A stretch of 64,000 nt of DNA, from NCBI RefSeq assembly GCF_000242615.2, contig NZ_KI912268.1, forward strand, positions 77,229 to 141,228, read 5' to 3'. The stretch is from Holophaga foetida DSM 6591 (GTDB lineage: Bacteria; Acidobacteriota; Holophagae; Holophagales; Holophagaceae). The position numbers and the translations under genes are program-made. Of this stretch, positions 17,517 to 27,078 are shown one piece after another. Position 1 is the first letter of the stretch, and each line of letters opens with the position of its first letter. The notes beneath the pieces are model-generated. The model saw only the letters and a list, made by a program, of their open reading frames with translations. It made no database searches and was not told the DNA's origin.

Positions 17517-18499
17517 GTGAGGCTCGGCTCCTGGGGGGACTCTCCCTTCTCCACGAGCGCGCGGCAGTCACTGAGGTAGGCGCTCATGCATTTCTGGAGG
17601 TCGAAGGTTTCTTCTGCATAGTCTCTGCCCGCCAGGTTCGGCTTCAGGTCCCTTGCCTCGAACCTGCGGTGGAGTTCGACGAGGGCCGATTGGAGTGCTG
17701 CGGGTTCCCGGTAGGGGACTCTGTGGACATGAGGCATGGGGTGGGAATAGATCACATGCAGGCCCGCCTGGAATGCCTCCCTGACCGTCCCCGGGAGCCC
17801 ATCATGCTTGACCAGCCGGACGAGTACGGAGGCTCGAGCCAGAAAGGGACGGATGTCCTCCTGCCAGCCGAAGAACGTCAGGTTGGGCAGGGATGGACGG
17901 GCCCAAGTGCCCTCTCCGCCGATGATCTCGAACGGAATGTGCGGCAGCGCCTTGGCGCAGGCATAGATGGAGGGACCATCGTAGAACTCCGCCCTCCCTT
18001 CCGGGATATAGGCCAGGACTGTGAAGGGTGCCGGGAGAGCTTCGGGAGCCTCTACATCCTTCAGGGGGACGGGCAGGGCGATGCAATTGGATTTGAAGCC
18101 GACCTCCCTCAATTCCTCGACGAGGGGCGGGGAGACGGCCCAATGGGTGTCTTTCCTGGCCTTTCGGACAGGGCCTTTCCTCAGGCGATTCGCGCGGAAA
18201 TCTTCCAGCGTGTTCAGGGCGTCTGTGCCAATCCAGTAGTGGATCGCCTGGGCGCTGGGATTGAGTCGGCGCATGCCTGCCCAAAGGGTATCGAAGGCGA
18301 CGGCTCTCCAGGTGCTTCCGCCCGGCCTGTAGCCGATCCTCAGGAAGATGTCGGCTTTGAGGAGCTGCTTTGCGTGGGCAGGGCGAAGCAGCGCGCTGAG
18401 GGGTACGAAATCAGCTTCGATTTCCGGGCAGTGCTCCCTGAACAGGTCCACCATTCTCCGCGACCAGAACGGCTGGCCGACCAATGCGATCCGGATCAC
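17510..18499 (-). CDS. Glycosyltransferase-like protein (GT-B fold)
   Basis: I set the start at GTG 18499 because it overlaps the upstream flippase stop (GTGA) and GGGAGG lies seven bases before; the reading frame is open further upstream but only as a shadow of the flippase gene. The 329-residue product begins IRIALVGQPFWSRRMVDLF. It has a central HYWIGTDALNTLEDF segment and a C-terminal donor-site-like stretch FGWQEDIRPFLARASVLVRL then DGLPGTVREAFQAGLHVIYS. These fit a divergent family-4 glycosyltransferase. It lies between flippase and the second glycosyltransferase and probably extends the repeat unit. Confidence 0.75.
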   Translation of the reverse strand: MIRIALVGQPFWSRRMVDLFREHCPEIEADFVPLSALLRPAHAKQLLKADIFLRIGYRPGGSTWRAVAFDTLWAGMRRLNPSAQAIHYWIGTDALNTLEDFRANRLRKGPVRKARKDTHWAVSPPLVEELREVGFKSNCIALPVPLKDVEAPEALPAPFTVLAYIPEGRAEFYDGPSIYACAKALPHIPFEIIGGEGTWARPSLPNLTFFGWQEDIRPFLARASVLVRLVKHDGLPGTVREAFQAGLHVIYSHPMPHVHRVPYREPAALQSALVELHRRFEARDLKPNLAGRDYAEETFDLQKCMSAYLSDCRALVEKGESPQEPSLTC

Positions 18500-19938
18500 A
18501 GCAGACCCTCCCGACGCAGAAAGCCCAGTGATAGGGCGGATACGATAAGCACTCCGAGGACGGTGACGCCCATCAGGCCGAGGGACCCAAGATGGCTGGC
18601 GCCTGCCCTGATGGCGATCACCAGCGGGGCGCTGAGGGCCAGGATGATCGCAAGACGGCGGAAGGCGGTTGCCATGTCCACCTCTGCGGCCCTGAGAAAG
18701 CGGACGATCGAGAGCATGGAGAAAAGGACTCCATAAATGGATATATAGGCGGCGGTTGTGCGCATGGAACCGGTGCGTCCACCCAGATAGATGGCTGTGC
18801 AGACGCCCACCATCTGCAGGCAGGTGACCGCAAGGCTCTCTTTCAGTCTGTCTCTGACGATCAGCAGGATGCTGATGGGCCTGGCCAGTGACCACAGGAG
18901 AATCATGGGGGCCAGTAATTGGGCATACTCTCCCGCCGCACTCCACCTGCCGCCGAATATGACCGGGAAAAGCCTTCCTGCCCCGCCCAGGCACATGGCA
19001 TAGAGGGGGGTGTAGATCGCCGCCAGCACGATGACGATCCGCATGGTGAGGGGCCCCAGGGGTGCGCCCTGGCGGACCCGTTCGGCGGCCTCTCCCAGGA
19101 AGATCTGGGAGATGGCATCGCCGATGAAACTGGCCGGGAGGAAAAGGGTGCGATACGCCAGGAAATAGTGTCCGGCAGCCTCTGGACCGAAGTTGCTGGG
19201 AATGAGTATGAAGGGGATCTGAAGGGCGACAAGGTTGAGGAAGCTGGCTCCGCCCATGTACTTGGGGTAGCGGGAGAATCTGCGGGCTGTCTCAACGACC
19301 TTCTCCCACCGGGCATCCGTGAAACGCTTTCTCAGTTTCAGGGTCCAGGCCAGACGGAAGCCCCCGAGGACCCTGGAGCCGATGTCACCCGCCACCAGAC
19401 CCAGGGCGCCCGCCCCTGTGAACGCCAACAGGATCTGAAGCAGGGCGTGGCTGCTCCCCTGAAGGATCCTGGACTGTGCGAGGGCGCTGAAGGCCTGTTT
19501 TCTGGTTGAAAAGAAGTTCAAAGCCTCGGTGTACCCCGCCACTCCCACAGCCAGGGGCAGCAGCCAGAGCAGGGGAGTCAGATTCGGGACCTTCAGGAGT
19601 AGGCAAAGCGATCCTCCCCAGAACCACAGGACCGCCGAAAGGATTCCGCAGAAGGCGGTGACTAGCCCTGCGCAGAGAAAGAGGAGTCTGTTGGCGCTGC
19701 TCTCATCCTCTGCAACCGGGATCCCCATCTCGTAGCGCAGGGAGTTGATCGCGTTGAGGACTCCGGTAACCGTGACGAATACACTGAACGCGCCCATCTC
19801 CGCTGGGCTGTACACACGGGTGATGACCGGGGCTGCCGCCACCATCAGGCCCTGGCCGATGGCTGTTCCTCCCGCCAGTGAGAAGAGGCTGCGGAGAAAA
19901 CTTCGGTGGGGGAGCCTCCGGGGGATCGTCAACTCCAA
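18496..19938 (-). CDS. Polysaccharide repeat-unit flippase (Wzx/RfbX type, MOP superfamily)
   Basis: This 480-residue membrane protein has roughly twelve to fourteen hydrophobic helices. Its N terminus reads SLFSLAGGTAIGQGLMVAAA and VITRVYSPAEMGAFSVF, characteristic of oligosaccharide flippases. It would move undecaprenyl-diphosphate-linked repeat units across the inner membrane for polymerisation by the Wzy-like protein. It follows the Wzz-like gene by three bases, and its stop overlaps the start of the glycosyltransferase gene. Confidence 0.9.
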   Translation of the reverse strand: MELTIPRRLPHRSFLRSLFSLAGGTAIGQGLMVAAAPVITRVYSPAEMGAFSVFVTVTGVLNAINSLRYEMGIPVAEDESSANRLLFLCAGLVTAFCGILSAVLWFWGGSLCLLLKVPNLTPLLWLLPLAVGVAGYTEALNFFSTRKQAFSALAQSRILQGSSHALLQILLAFTGAGALGLVAGDIGSRVLGGFRLAWTLKLRKRFTDARWEKVVETARRFSRYPKYMGGASFLNLVALQIPFILIPSNFGPEAAGHYFLAYRTLFLPASFIGDAISQIFLGEAAERVRQGAPLGPLTMRIVIVLAAIYTPLYAMCLGGAGRLFPVIFGGRWSAAGEYAQLLAPMILLWSLARPISILLIVRDRLKESLAVTCLQMVGVCTAIYLGGRTGSMRTTAAYISIYGVLFSMLSIVRFLRAAEVDMATAFRRLAIILALSAPLVIAIRAGASHLGSLGLMGVTVLGVLIVSALSLGFLRREGLL

Positions 19939-19941
19939 GGG

Positions 19942-20961
19942 CTACTCCTGGGTTCTGAAAAGGCTGCGAAGCCAGGCTCGACGGCTCCAGGCCCAGAGCC
20001 CTGTGTAGGCCAGCAGGAAGCTGAGCACGACAAATGAGGATCGGGCTGGACGGCTCTTCAGTTCTGGAAGGCTTCCCTTGTCCAGGACCATCAGGGGGGG
20101 GGTGTCGTTGGTCGCGTCGATCTGGGCCTGCTCGTGGTGCAGGGCCAGATTGGTGACGACCTGCTTGGCCAGGTCGATCTCCATCTGGAGGCGGTCCCCC
20201 TGGACCTTGATGCTGGGATCCGGGCTCGTCTGGTAGTTGTAGTTCCGGTCAAGGAACGCCAGCATCTTGGCCTTGGCTTCGTTGTATTCCTGCCGGGCGA
20301 TCTTGAGCTGGCGTTCGGTGAATCCCTTCCTCTGATCACCGGCCTGCTGGGAGAGATGGACCAGAAGTTCCTCCAGCAGCGATACGGTCCGGCGGGCGAT
20401 CAGTTGGGAAAGTTCCGGGGATCGTGTCTCCACGCTCAAGGTGAGAAGGCCTGATTTGCTGTCCCTCTGCACAGAAAGGATGCCCTGGAGTCTTCGGATC
20501 GCCTCGTCGGTGGTGCGGGCTCCCAAATAGTCCTTCAGGGTTGTGATGTGGTGCTCCATGGGGCCTGGGCCGAATCCCCAGGAGGCCTGGTGGAAATCGA
20601 ATTTTTCTGACAGGAGTCGATCATTGATCCATCGGCTCCGCAGCATGTCCGAATAGGCCAGGGTCGGCCCCTCTTTCTCTGGGTTGCCGTTCGATTCCCG
20701 TTCGACGCCCGGCGTCCATACCCCCATGGGCGTAGCGCCAGGGCGCCCCATGTCCGATAGAATCCGGGCTTCGGAGACATAGTAGTCAGGCAGGGTTCTT
20801 GTGTAGAGGGCCACTCCGATGGCCAAAACCAGTGCGCCCATGGCTGCGAAGATGACGGGGTGAGCCTCGAGTCGTGCGCCAAGATTCCTTGCAGGGATCA
20901 GGGGGACTTGCTGGTCGACCATTCCAGGGGACAGGGGGGTGGGTTCGAGGGTGGAATCCAT
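19942..20961 (-). CDS. Wzz-type chain-length/tyrosine-kinase-less polysaccharide co-polymerase
   Basis: The real start is ATG 20961, two bases after the exporter stop; the longer open frame upstream overlaps the exporter gene. The 339-residue protein has two flanking membrane helices (HPVIFAAMGALVLAIGVALY near the N terminus and FVVLSFLLAYTGLWAW near the C terminus). A largely helical, coiled-coil-like periplasmic region separates them. This is the PCP/Wzz plan without the cytoplasmic BY-kinase domain. It would set polymer length together with Wzy and contact the OPX exporter. A run of nine C on the coding strand (20094-20102) encodes part of NDTPPLM and might be slippage-prone. Confidence 0.85.
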   Translation of the reverse strand: MDSTLEPTPLSPGMVDQQVPLIPARNLGARLEAHPVIFAAMGALVLAIGVALYTRTLPDYYVSEARILSDMGRPGATPMGVWTPGVERESNGNPEKEGPTLAYSDMLRSRWINDRLLSEKFDFHQASWGFGPGPMEHHITTLKDYLGARTTDEAIRRLQGILSVQRDSKSGLLTLSVETRSPELSQLIARRTVSLLEELLVHLSQQAGDQRKGFTERQLKIARQEYNEAKAKMLAFLDRNYNYQTSPDPSIKVQGDRLQMEIDLAKQVVTNLALHHEQAQIDATNDTPPLMVLDKGSLPELKSRPARSSFVVLSFLLAYTGLWAWSRRAWLRSLFRTQE

Positions 20962-20963
20962 TT

Positions 20964-23333
20964 TCAATTCCGAAGCGCGTTGATGAGGATGGCGATGGGA
21001 GTGAGGGCGTTGAGATTGTCCTGCCATGTGGTGTCTCGACGGATCTTCTGCGGGACCAGCACCACATCCCCCGGTTCGACGCGTTTGGACATGACCCAAC
21101 TGTCTACGATGCGGCCATTGGCCTTCATGAGGCGCACCTCGGATTTGTCTGCGTTGTGCGTGAGGCCTCCGGCGAGAGCGATGACATCCGAAACCTTCTC
21201 CTGGTTCTGGAGGGCGAAGGTCGCATAGGGACTCGCCACTTCGCCCACCACGTAGACGTTGTCAACCTTCCTGGGGATGAGGATCTGGTCGCCATCAAGC
21301 AGTTCCACGTCCTGGCGGGCGTCCCCGCCGATGGCTGCATCGAAATCGACCACGAGACGATTGAGGGTCCCGACCTGCAGGTCATGAAGCAGGCGATTGG
21401 GCATGAGGTCATCCGTGTTCCGTCCCCGCTTGGTCTCGGCCAGGCGCTCCAGGACCTTGTTGATGCCCTGGGTCGTGGGGTCATTGGGGTCGACGCTGCC
21501 CTCCTCCAGGTCAATTTTCGTGAGATCCCTGGCCTTGACCGCTGAACGGAGGAAGACGCCTCCACGGGACATTGCGTCCTTGGTCAGGCCTCCAGCCCTT
21601 TCGATGAGCTGGCGCAGGGTGAAGTGCTCCTCCTCGATGGTGTAGACCCCTGGGCGCTTGACCTGGCCGCTGACGAGGACGCTTCTATGGATCTGGAAGT
21701 CTGACGATTCGTAGAGCGTGATCTGGTCATAGGGCCGGAGACGGGGATTGAGGGCCTCGTCTTCGAGATCCACGACGCACTTGGTTTCGCTGGGAAGCAG
21801 CTTGGCCAGGTCCAGGCGGATGATTTCGCTCCGCTTCCCGTCCTTCATTCTGGCCAATTCTGCATAACACCTATCGGCGTTGAGCCTTGGGATCCCGGCC
21901 CGGAAGATCAGGTCGGAAGCGCGCATGTTCTCATGCCAATCGTAGATTCCTGGGCGAGTGAAGGGCCCCAGGATGGTGACTCGGCGGGGAAGGCGGAAGC
22001 TCGTGACGCTGAAGAGTTCGACCCGGTCCCGTGACTGGAGGACCAGATTGTGTTTCGGATCTCTCTTGAGGGCCTTTTCCACGTCGAATCCGTGGATTTC
22101 CGTCGTCTCATCCGGTCGGGTCCGGATGACCTCCCCCTTGGGCATATAGGTGTCGGGAATGATCTGAGCGTTCTTCTCCAGGAGATCCCCGATGGTCATG
22201 CCGGGTTCCAGGCCGAACTTGCCGGGAACCCGTGCGTGACCTGCGATTTCGACCTGGCCTTCGTTCCTGTCGATCCGGGACAGGGAGCGGAGGACATCCC
22301 CCTCGAAGAGCGGAAAGCCCTTCTGCAGGATGTCCTGATCCAGATTGGTGACGCTCATGCTCCCTGTGCTCGGGTTGGTCCTCTGCAGGGTGATCAGGCG
22401 AGAGTATGCGCTGGCCTGAAGGCCTCCGAGCCAGCGAACGGCGTCCATGGCGGATTCGGCCTCTGTCAACTCGACTTGGACCTGGCTTGTCTCACCGGAT
22501 GTGGACGCTGGGACCCGTTTGAAGGCCCCTTCTGCCAGAACCCTGGGGCCCGCAAGGGGGACGAAGACGGTATCTCCATCGTGGAGGCTGATGGGAACAA
22601 GGCCCCGTCCTTCGAATCGAAGCTTGTAGAGGTCCACCTTGGCGATCTGGCGTCCGTTCCGAAGGAGTTGGACGTGGCGATAGCTTCCCAGGGGGGAAGG
22701 TCCGCCACCGGTGCCGAGCACATTCACCATGGAGCTGACCCCTGGGACGACGTACGACCCGGGATGCGCCACTTCGCCGAGCAGGAAGACCTGGACATTG
22801 CGGACCCTTGAAATCTCCAGGTCCACCGACTGGAGGTTGGAATAGTGCTTCTCCAGGAGCGACTGGATCTTCCGCTTGGCTTCGGGGAGGGTAAGGCCGC
22901 CCACATTGGTCGTCGCGACCTTGGGAATGGTGAAGTTGCCATTCCGCTCGACCTCGATCTTCTCTTCGAGAACGAGACCGCCGTAGACGTTGAGTTGGAG
23001 AACGTCACCCTGGCCCAGCACATACCCGTCGTTGACACGGGGGTCTGAAGCCTGGGCGAAGGTCGTCGCGGTTGCGAAGATATCGCTGGCCAGGACCAGG
23101 GTGCGGGGGCTTGGCGCTGGGGTGCTGCCTGACTGAGGTGTCTGGGGTGCTTGGGGGGCAACGGCTGAAACCTTTGGGCTCTCCGGAGGGGTGGAGCCCA
23201 CCCCCTTTTCCTGCGATGCAGGCTTGTCCGGTGTCCTGGCCGTTGCGGTGGCGGCGGGTTGGGGCTGAGTGGCGACCTGTCCTGTGAGGGGAAGGGCCAG
23301 GGCGGTCCAGGTGATCCACGTTTTCATGTTCAT
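20964..23333 (-). CDS. SLBB-domain polysaccharide export protein (OPX/Wza-like)
   Basis: The ATG at 23333 is preferred since the signal peptide begins there (MNMKTWITWTALALPLTG); an earlier ATG adds 12 unlikely residues. The 789-residue protein has a Pro/Thr/Ala-rich linker, then a Poly_export domain starting YVLGQGDVLQLNVYGG (about residues 115-190). Several SLBB domains follow, for example VFLLGEVAHPGSYVVPG, VEIAGHARVPGKFGLEPG and VYVVGEVASPYATFALQ. It forms the periplasmic/outer-membrane channel through which the polymer leaves. The length is greater than that of E. coli Wza and fits multi-SLBB exporters. It is followed directly by the Wzz-like gene. Confidence 0.9.
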   Translation of the reverse strand: MNMKTWITWTALALPLTGQVATQPQPAATATARTPDKPASQEKGVGSTPPESPKVSAVAPQAPQTPQSGSTPAPSPRTLVLASDIFATATTFAQASDPRVNDGYVLGQGDVLQLNVYGGLVLEEKIEVERNGNFTIPKVATTNVGGLTLPEAKRKIQSLLEKHYSNLQSVDLEISRVRNVQVFLLGEVAHPGSYVVPGVSSMVNVLGTGGGPSPLGSYRHVQLLRNGRQIAKVDLYKLRFEGRGLVPISLHDGDTVFVPLAGPRVLAEGAFKRVPASTSGETSQVQVELTEAESAMDAVRWLGGLQASAYSRLITLQRTNPSTGSMSVTNLDQDILQKGFPLFEGDVLRSLSRIDRNEGQVEIAGHARVPGKFGLEPGMTIGDLLEKNAQIIPDTYMPKGEVIRTRPDETTEIHGFDVEKALKRDPKHNLVLQSRDRVELFSVTSFRLPRRVTILGPFTRPGIYDWHENMRASDLIFRAGIPRLNADRCYAELARMKDGKRSEIIRLDLAKLLPSETKCVVDLEDEALNPRLRPYDQITLYESSDFQIHRSVLVSGQVKRPGVYTIEEEHFTLRQLIERAGGLTKDAMSRGGVFLRSAVKARDLTKIDLEEGSVDPNDPTTQGINKVLERLAETKRGRNTDDLMPNRLLHDLQVGTLNRLVVDFDAAIGGDARQDVELLDGDQILIPRKVDNVYVVGEVASPYATFALQNQEKVSDVIALAGGLTHNADKSEVRLMKANGRIVDSWVMSKRVEPGDVVLVPQKIRRDTTWQDNLNALTPIAILINALRN

Positions 23334-23378
23334 GGGGGTTCCAGCGCTGGATGGATGGCAACCCATCACATCTTGGTT

Positions 23379-25436
23379 TCAGTGACGTCTGCGGCAGGGG
23401 GCTCCCGGAGGGAGCAGGTGTGGTTGTCTTCGTCGATCCTTGACGTGGCCGCCGAATCGCCCCACACCCAGAAGCGATGGCTTGTATGTCGGCACATAGG
23501 TCTGCAGGAGTTTCACGATTTCGGGCTGACGCTGTTCGTAAGGCAGCTGAATTGCCGCTTGAAGGGCCCGGAGGGCCTCCTCCAGTGCCTCGGGGGTCAA
23601 GCCCTGAGGCGCCACTTCGAAAAGCTTGGGATGGACCCGCGTGGAGATCCGCTCTTTCTCCAGACACAGCTCCTCATGGAGCTTCTCGCCTGGCCGGAGT
23701 CCGACGAACTGGATCTCGATGTCCTTCCCGGGAGCGAAGCCGGATAATCGGGCCATGTCTCTTGCCAGATCCACGATCCTGACGGCTTCGCCCATGTCGA
23801 GGAGGTAGACCCGGGCGGTGTTCCCCAGCATGCCAGCCTGGATCACCAGCTGGCTGGCTTCCGGGATGGTCATGAAATAGCGCGTCATCTCTGGGTGGGT
23901 GACCGTGATGGGGCCGCCCTTCTTGATCTGATCCCTGAATATGGGCACTACGCTGCCGCGGCTGCCCAGGACATTGCCGAATCGGACGCTGACAAATCGC
24001 CGGTAATCCCCGGCCTTCCTGGCTGCATCCAGGACGACCAGTTCGGCGATCCTCTTGCTGGCTCCAAGCACATTGGTCGGGTTGACCGCCTTGTCTGTGG
24101 AAATGTTGACGAAGGCTCCTGCTCCGAAGTCCAATGCCGCTTCAACCACATTCAGGGTTCCGAAGATGTTGTTCTGGACAGCCTCGATGGGATGGGTCTC
24201 CAGGAAGGGGACGTGCTTGTGGGCGGCGGCATGGAGGACCACATCCGGTCGGTAGCGCTCGAAGACTTCCCTCAGGCCGGTGCGGTTCCTGATGTCCACC
24301 AGCTCCATCGAGATCGATTGGTGCGGGTACAGATTCGCCAGACTCCTCTGGACCTCCCAGAGGCTGTTTTCGCCCCGGCCGAGCAGCACGATGTGCTTGG
24401 GGGTGAAGGCGGCGACCTGGCGGGCCAGTTCGCTGCCGATGGAGCCCCCGGCTCCCGTGATGACGAGAACGGCTCCGGACAAGGCCTGCGTCAGGGCGCT
24501 GTGGTCCAGTTGGACGGAATCCCGGCGGAGGATGTCCTCGATGGAAACGTCCTGGATGACAGGTTTCCAGGTCTGGGCGCCGAGAAGGGCATAGACGCCG
24601 GGGACCGTCTTGATCTGGATCTGGCTGTCCTGGAGGGTTTTCGTGAGCTTGCGGATCACCGGACCCGGAGCGCTCGGGATGGCGAGGATGGCATGGGTGA
24701 TCCGCTGTTCCTGGATCAGGTTCGTGAGCTGGGCTGTGCTTCCCAGGACCGGCACGCCCTGTATCCTGACATTCCGCTTGGCGGGCGAGTCGTCAACCAG
24801 CCCCACGGCCTCATAACCCAGATTGGGATGGCGCTGTATCTCCTGGGTCACCAGGGCGCCGGCTCTGCCTGCCCCGATGATCAAGGTCCGGTGGACCGGA
24901 CCCACCTCGGCGGAAGTGGCGCTCTGATGGCGGTGCACGACTTCGCTCAACTCCCGGCACGAGAATCGGAATGTGGCCCAGAGAATCCCAGTCAGAAGGG
25001 CGGCCCCGAAGGCGATCTTGGGGGTTGATGAATGGACATGAAGAAATGGCTCCGCGAGCCTCAACGCCAGTGATATGAGCACCAGAAACAAGGTGGCCAG
25101 AGCCAATTGCGCAGCATCTTTCATGCTGACCATTCGGTAATGCTGGAGGCTGGACCGATGTGCCAGCCCTATGGTGAGAGCCGCCAGGACCCAAATCCAG
25201 GTGTGGAGGAAAGGGCCGGGTTCCCCTAGCCAGATGAGGTGGACTGTCATCCAGGCCATTCCGGCCAGGAAGCCATCGACGACTACCTTCCCCACCTGGC
25301 GCACCAGGGGGGTCTCGAGGGCGGGCCTGAAGGTTCGGGCCCATTCTGACGGGCCCTTGGATGCAAGCCTGGCAAGACCTCCCGAAGAGGCCGTAGGTGC
25401 AGGAATTTCTGATGCATGGATCTCGGTCGATGTCAT
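23379..25436 (-). CDS. Membrane-anchored nucleotide-sugar 4,6-dehydratase (CapD/WbpM/PglF type)
   Basis: This is a 685-residue, full-length enzyme. About four N-terminal membrane helices (50-160) are followed by a first Rossmann region with IIGAGRAG (186-193). The catalytic SDR domain has NAD-binding GAGGSIG (328-334) and STDK (446-449). At the position where short dehydratases carry Tyr and WbpM-type enzymes carry Met, the sequence NPTNVLGASKR has Leu457. It would convert UDP-GlcNAc or a related sugar to the 4-keto-6-deoxy form used by the DegT aminotransferase. It is first in the export/polymerisation run, with AAGGGGG before the ATG. Confidence 0.9.
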   Translation of the reverse strand: MTSTEIHASEIPAPTASSGGLARLASKGPSEWARTFRPALETPLVRQVGKVVVDGFLAGMAWMTVHLIWLGEPGPFLHTWIWVLAALTIGLAHRSSLQHYRMVSMKDAAQLALATLFLVLISLALRLAEPFLHVHSSTPKIAFGAALLTGILWATFRFSCRELSEVVHRHQSATSAEVGPVHRTLIIGAGRAGALVTQEIQRHPNLGYEAVGLVDDSPAKRNVRIQGVPVLGSTAQLTNLIQEQRITHAILAIPSAPGPVIRKLTKTLQDSQIQIKTVPGVYALLGAQTWKPVIQDVSIEDILRRDSVQLDHSALTQALSGAVLVITGAGGSIGSELARQVAAFTPKHIVLLGRGENSLWEVQRSLANLYPHQSISMELVDIRNRTGLREVFERYRPDVVLHAAAHKHVPFLETHPIEAVQNNIFGTLNVVEAALDFGAGAFVNISTDKAVNPTNVLGASKRIAELVVLDAARKAGDYRRFVSVRFGNVLGSRGSVVPIFRDQIKKGGPITVTHPEMTRYFMTIPEASQLVIQAGMLGNTARVYLLDMGEAVRIVDLARDMARLSGFAPGKDIEIQFVGLRPGEKLHEELCLEKERISTRVHPKLFEVAPQGLTPEALEEALRALQAAIQLPYEQRQPEIVKLLQTYVPTYKPSLLGVGRFGGHVKDRRRQPHLLPPGAPCRRRH

Positions 25437-25755
25437 GGTCGACCCCCTTGTTGTATTGGCTGCTCATTTCGAGTTGGGCTTCAACATAGATCTTATATTT
25501 TTAATTTTTAGACTCAAGGCAAACATAGGTTAAGAAAAGGTGAATTTCGGGGCTCATTCAGATGAATGGATTCTATTTTTTGACAATCGTCACGTTTGCC
25601 GTTCTGGTGTGATTAATGGTGCTTGCGCTGCTGTCTACACGGAAACGCCCCCGCCTGGATGCTGGGCGGGGGCGTCTGATGGGTGGAGAGTGCCCTGGTC
25701 TGCCAGGGCTGTTGGCCTCGGACCTCCTGGGTGCTCTTGTTCCTGGCTGGCGTTT
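25437..25755. promoter_or_regulatory. Intergenic region: promoter side of capD-like gene and 3' side of citrate synthase
   Basis: The region is 319 nt with no supported gene. The capD-proximal half (25480-25580) is strongly AT-rich, with a minus-strand TTGCCT followed at 17 nt by AATATA, a possible promoter for the polysaccharide run. The other half holds the hairpin listed separately at 25645-25675. Confidence 0.4.
25645..25675 (-). terminator. Probable terminator hairpin after citrate synthase
   Basis: A perfect 11-bp stem ACGCCCCCGCC/GGCGGGGGCGT with a 9-nt loop lies about 80 nt beyond the citrate synthase stop. On the minus strand the stem is followed by TTTCC only, so the U-tract is weak and efficiency uncertain. 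Confidence 0.6.
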
Positions 25756-27051
25756 TCAGCAGCGGATATCGCTGGGGGTGTAGTGATTCAATGCCCGCCC
25801 CTGGTAGATCTGTCTCGGACGATAGATCCGGCCGCCCGGATCCTCTATCACTTCCTTGTAGTTGGCGATCCAGCCAGGCATCCTGCCGATGGCGAAGATC
25901 ACGGTGAACATGTCGAGCGGGATACCGATGGCCTGCATGATGAGGCCGCTGTAGAAGTCCACGTTGGGATAGAGCTTCCGCTCCAGGAAATAAGGATCCC
26001 GCAGGGCCGTTTCTTCCAGTTTCTTGGCGATGTCCACCAGGGGGTCATGGACACCCAGCTGTTCCAGCACCTCGTCGCAGCGGGCCTTGATGATCCTGGC
26101 TCTCGGGTCATAGCTCTTGTAGACCCGGTGCCCGAAGCCCATGAGCTTGGCCCTGTGTTCGCCGTCCTTCCGCTTCACCTTCTCCAGGAAGCGACTGCCG
26201 TCATCTCCTGTCTCCTGAATCTCCTTGAGCATCTCGATGACCGCCTGATTGGCTCCCCCGTGCAAGGGGCCCCATAGGGCGCAGACGCCTGCCGCGGCGC
26301 TGGCGAAGAGGTTGGCCCGGCTCGAGGCCACCATGCGCACCGTGGAGGTCGAACAGTTCTGCTCGTGGTCGGCATGGAGCAGGAAGATCAGATCGAGGGC
26401 CTTCAGGACCGCCGGATGGATCTCGTAGTCCTCGTCCGGCGAGGAGAACATCATGTGCAGGAAGTTCTGGGTGTATGCGTATTTTCGTTTGGGGTAGATG
26501 GAGGGCAGTCCGTGGGACTTGCGGTAGGCGTAGGCCGCAAGGGTGCGCACCTGGGAGATGAGCCGGGCGGCGATCCGCTCGAAGGCCACTGGATCGTAGT
26601 TGCGGGTCAGTTCCGGGATGAAGCAGCTCGCGGCATTGATCATGGCCGAGAGGATGGCCATGGGATGGGCGGAGGACGGGAAGCCCTCGAAGTGGAACTT
26701 CATGTCCTCATGGATGGTCTGGTACTCCGTGAGGAGGGCTGAGAATCGCTGCCGCTGGACCTGCGCGGGCAGGTGGCCGTAGATGATGAGGTAGGCGGTT
26801 TCCACGAAGGAGGAATACTCAGCCAGCTCCTCGATGGGAATCCCCCGGAAACGCAGGATGCCCTTATCGCCATCGATGAAGGTGATGGCGCTCTGACAGC
26901 TGCCGGTGTTGCCGTAGCTTTCGTCGTAGGAGATGCAGCCGGTCTGATTGCGCAGCTCCCGGATATCGAGGGCACGTTCTCCTTCCGTGCCTACGATCAC
27001 CGGGAGTTCCAGCGTACGTCCGTCCAGTTCCAGTTTCGCCGTATCGCTCAT
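25756..27051 (-). CDS. gltA: Citrate synthase
   Basis: The ATG at 27051 ([11 protein letters not shown]) is the usual start for the family; a GTG five codons earlier is possible. The 431-residue hexameric-type citrate synthase condenses acetyl-CoA with oxaloacetate. Visible hallmarks are [20 protein letters not shown] with the first catalytic histidine, [11 protein letters not shown] with the second, [14 protein letters not shown] near residue 300 and NVDFYSG with the catalytic aspartate near the C terminus. It lies downstream of the aldehyde dehydrogenase gene with a 27-nt gap and might share its transcript. It links acetyl-CoA from NifJ to the TCA cycle. Confidence 0.97.
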   Translation of the reverse strand: MSDTAKLELDGRTLELPVIVGTEGERALDIRELRNQTGCISYDESYGNTGSCQSAITFIDGDKGILRFRGIPIEELAEYSSFVETAYLIIYGHLPAQVQRQRFSALLTEYQTIHEDMKFHFEGFPSSAHPMAILSAMINAASCFIPELTRNYDPVAFERIAARLISQVRTLAAYAYRKSHGLPSIYPKRKYAYTQNFLHMMFSSPDEDYEIHPAVLKALDLIFLLHADHEQNCSTSTVRMVASSRANLFASAAAGVCALWGPLHGGANQAVIEMLKEIQETGDDGSRFLEKVKRKDGEHRAKLMGFGHRVYKSYDPRARIIKARCDEVLEQLGVHDPLVDIAKKLEETALRDPYFLERKLYPNVDFYSGLIMQAIGIPLDMFTVIFAIGRMPGWIANYKEVIEDPGGRIYRPRQIYQGRALNHYTPSDIRC

Positions 27052-27078
27052 GGTGGGGTCCCCCACCGGTATGATGCC

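Noticed and set aside
18500..18994. N-terminal extension of the glycosyltransferase gene that ends at 17510
   Set aside because: The extension overlaps the flippase gene in another frame; GTG 18499 with GGGAGG upstream and a GTGA overlap is the better start.
20962..21099. N-terminal extension of the Wzz-like protein
   Set aside because: These 46 codons lie inside the exporter gene; the ATG two bases after the exporter stop begins the typical membrane-anchored protein.
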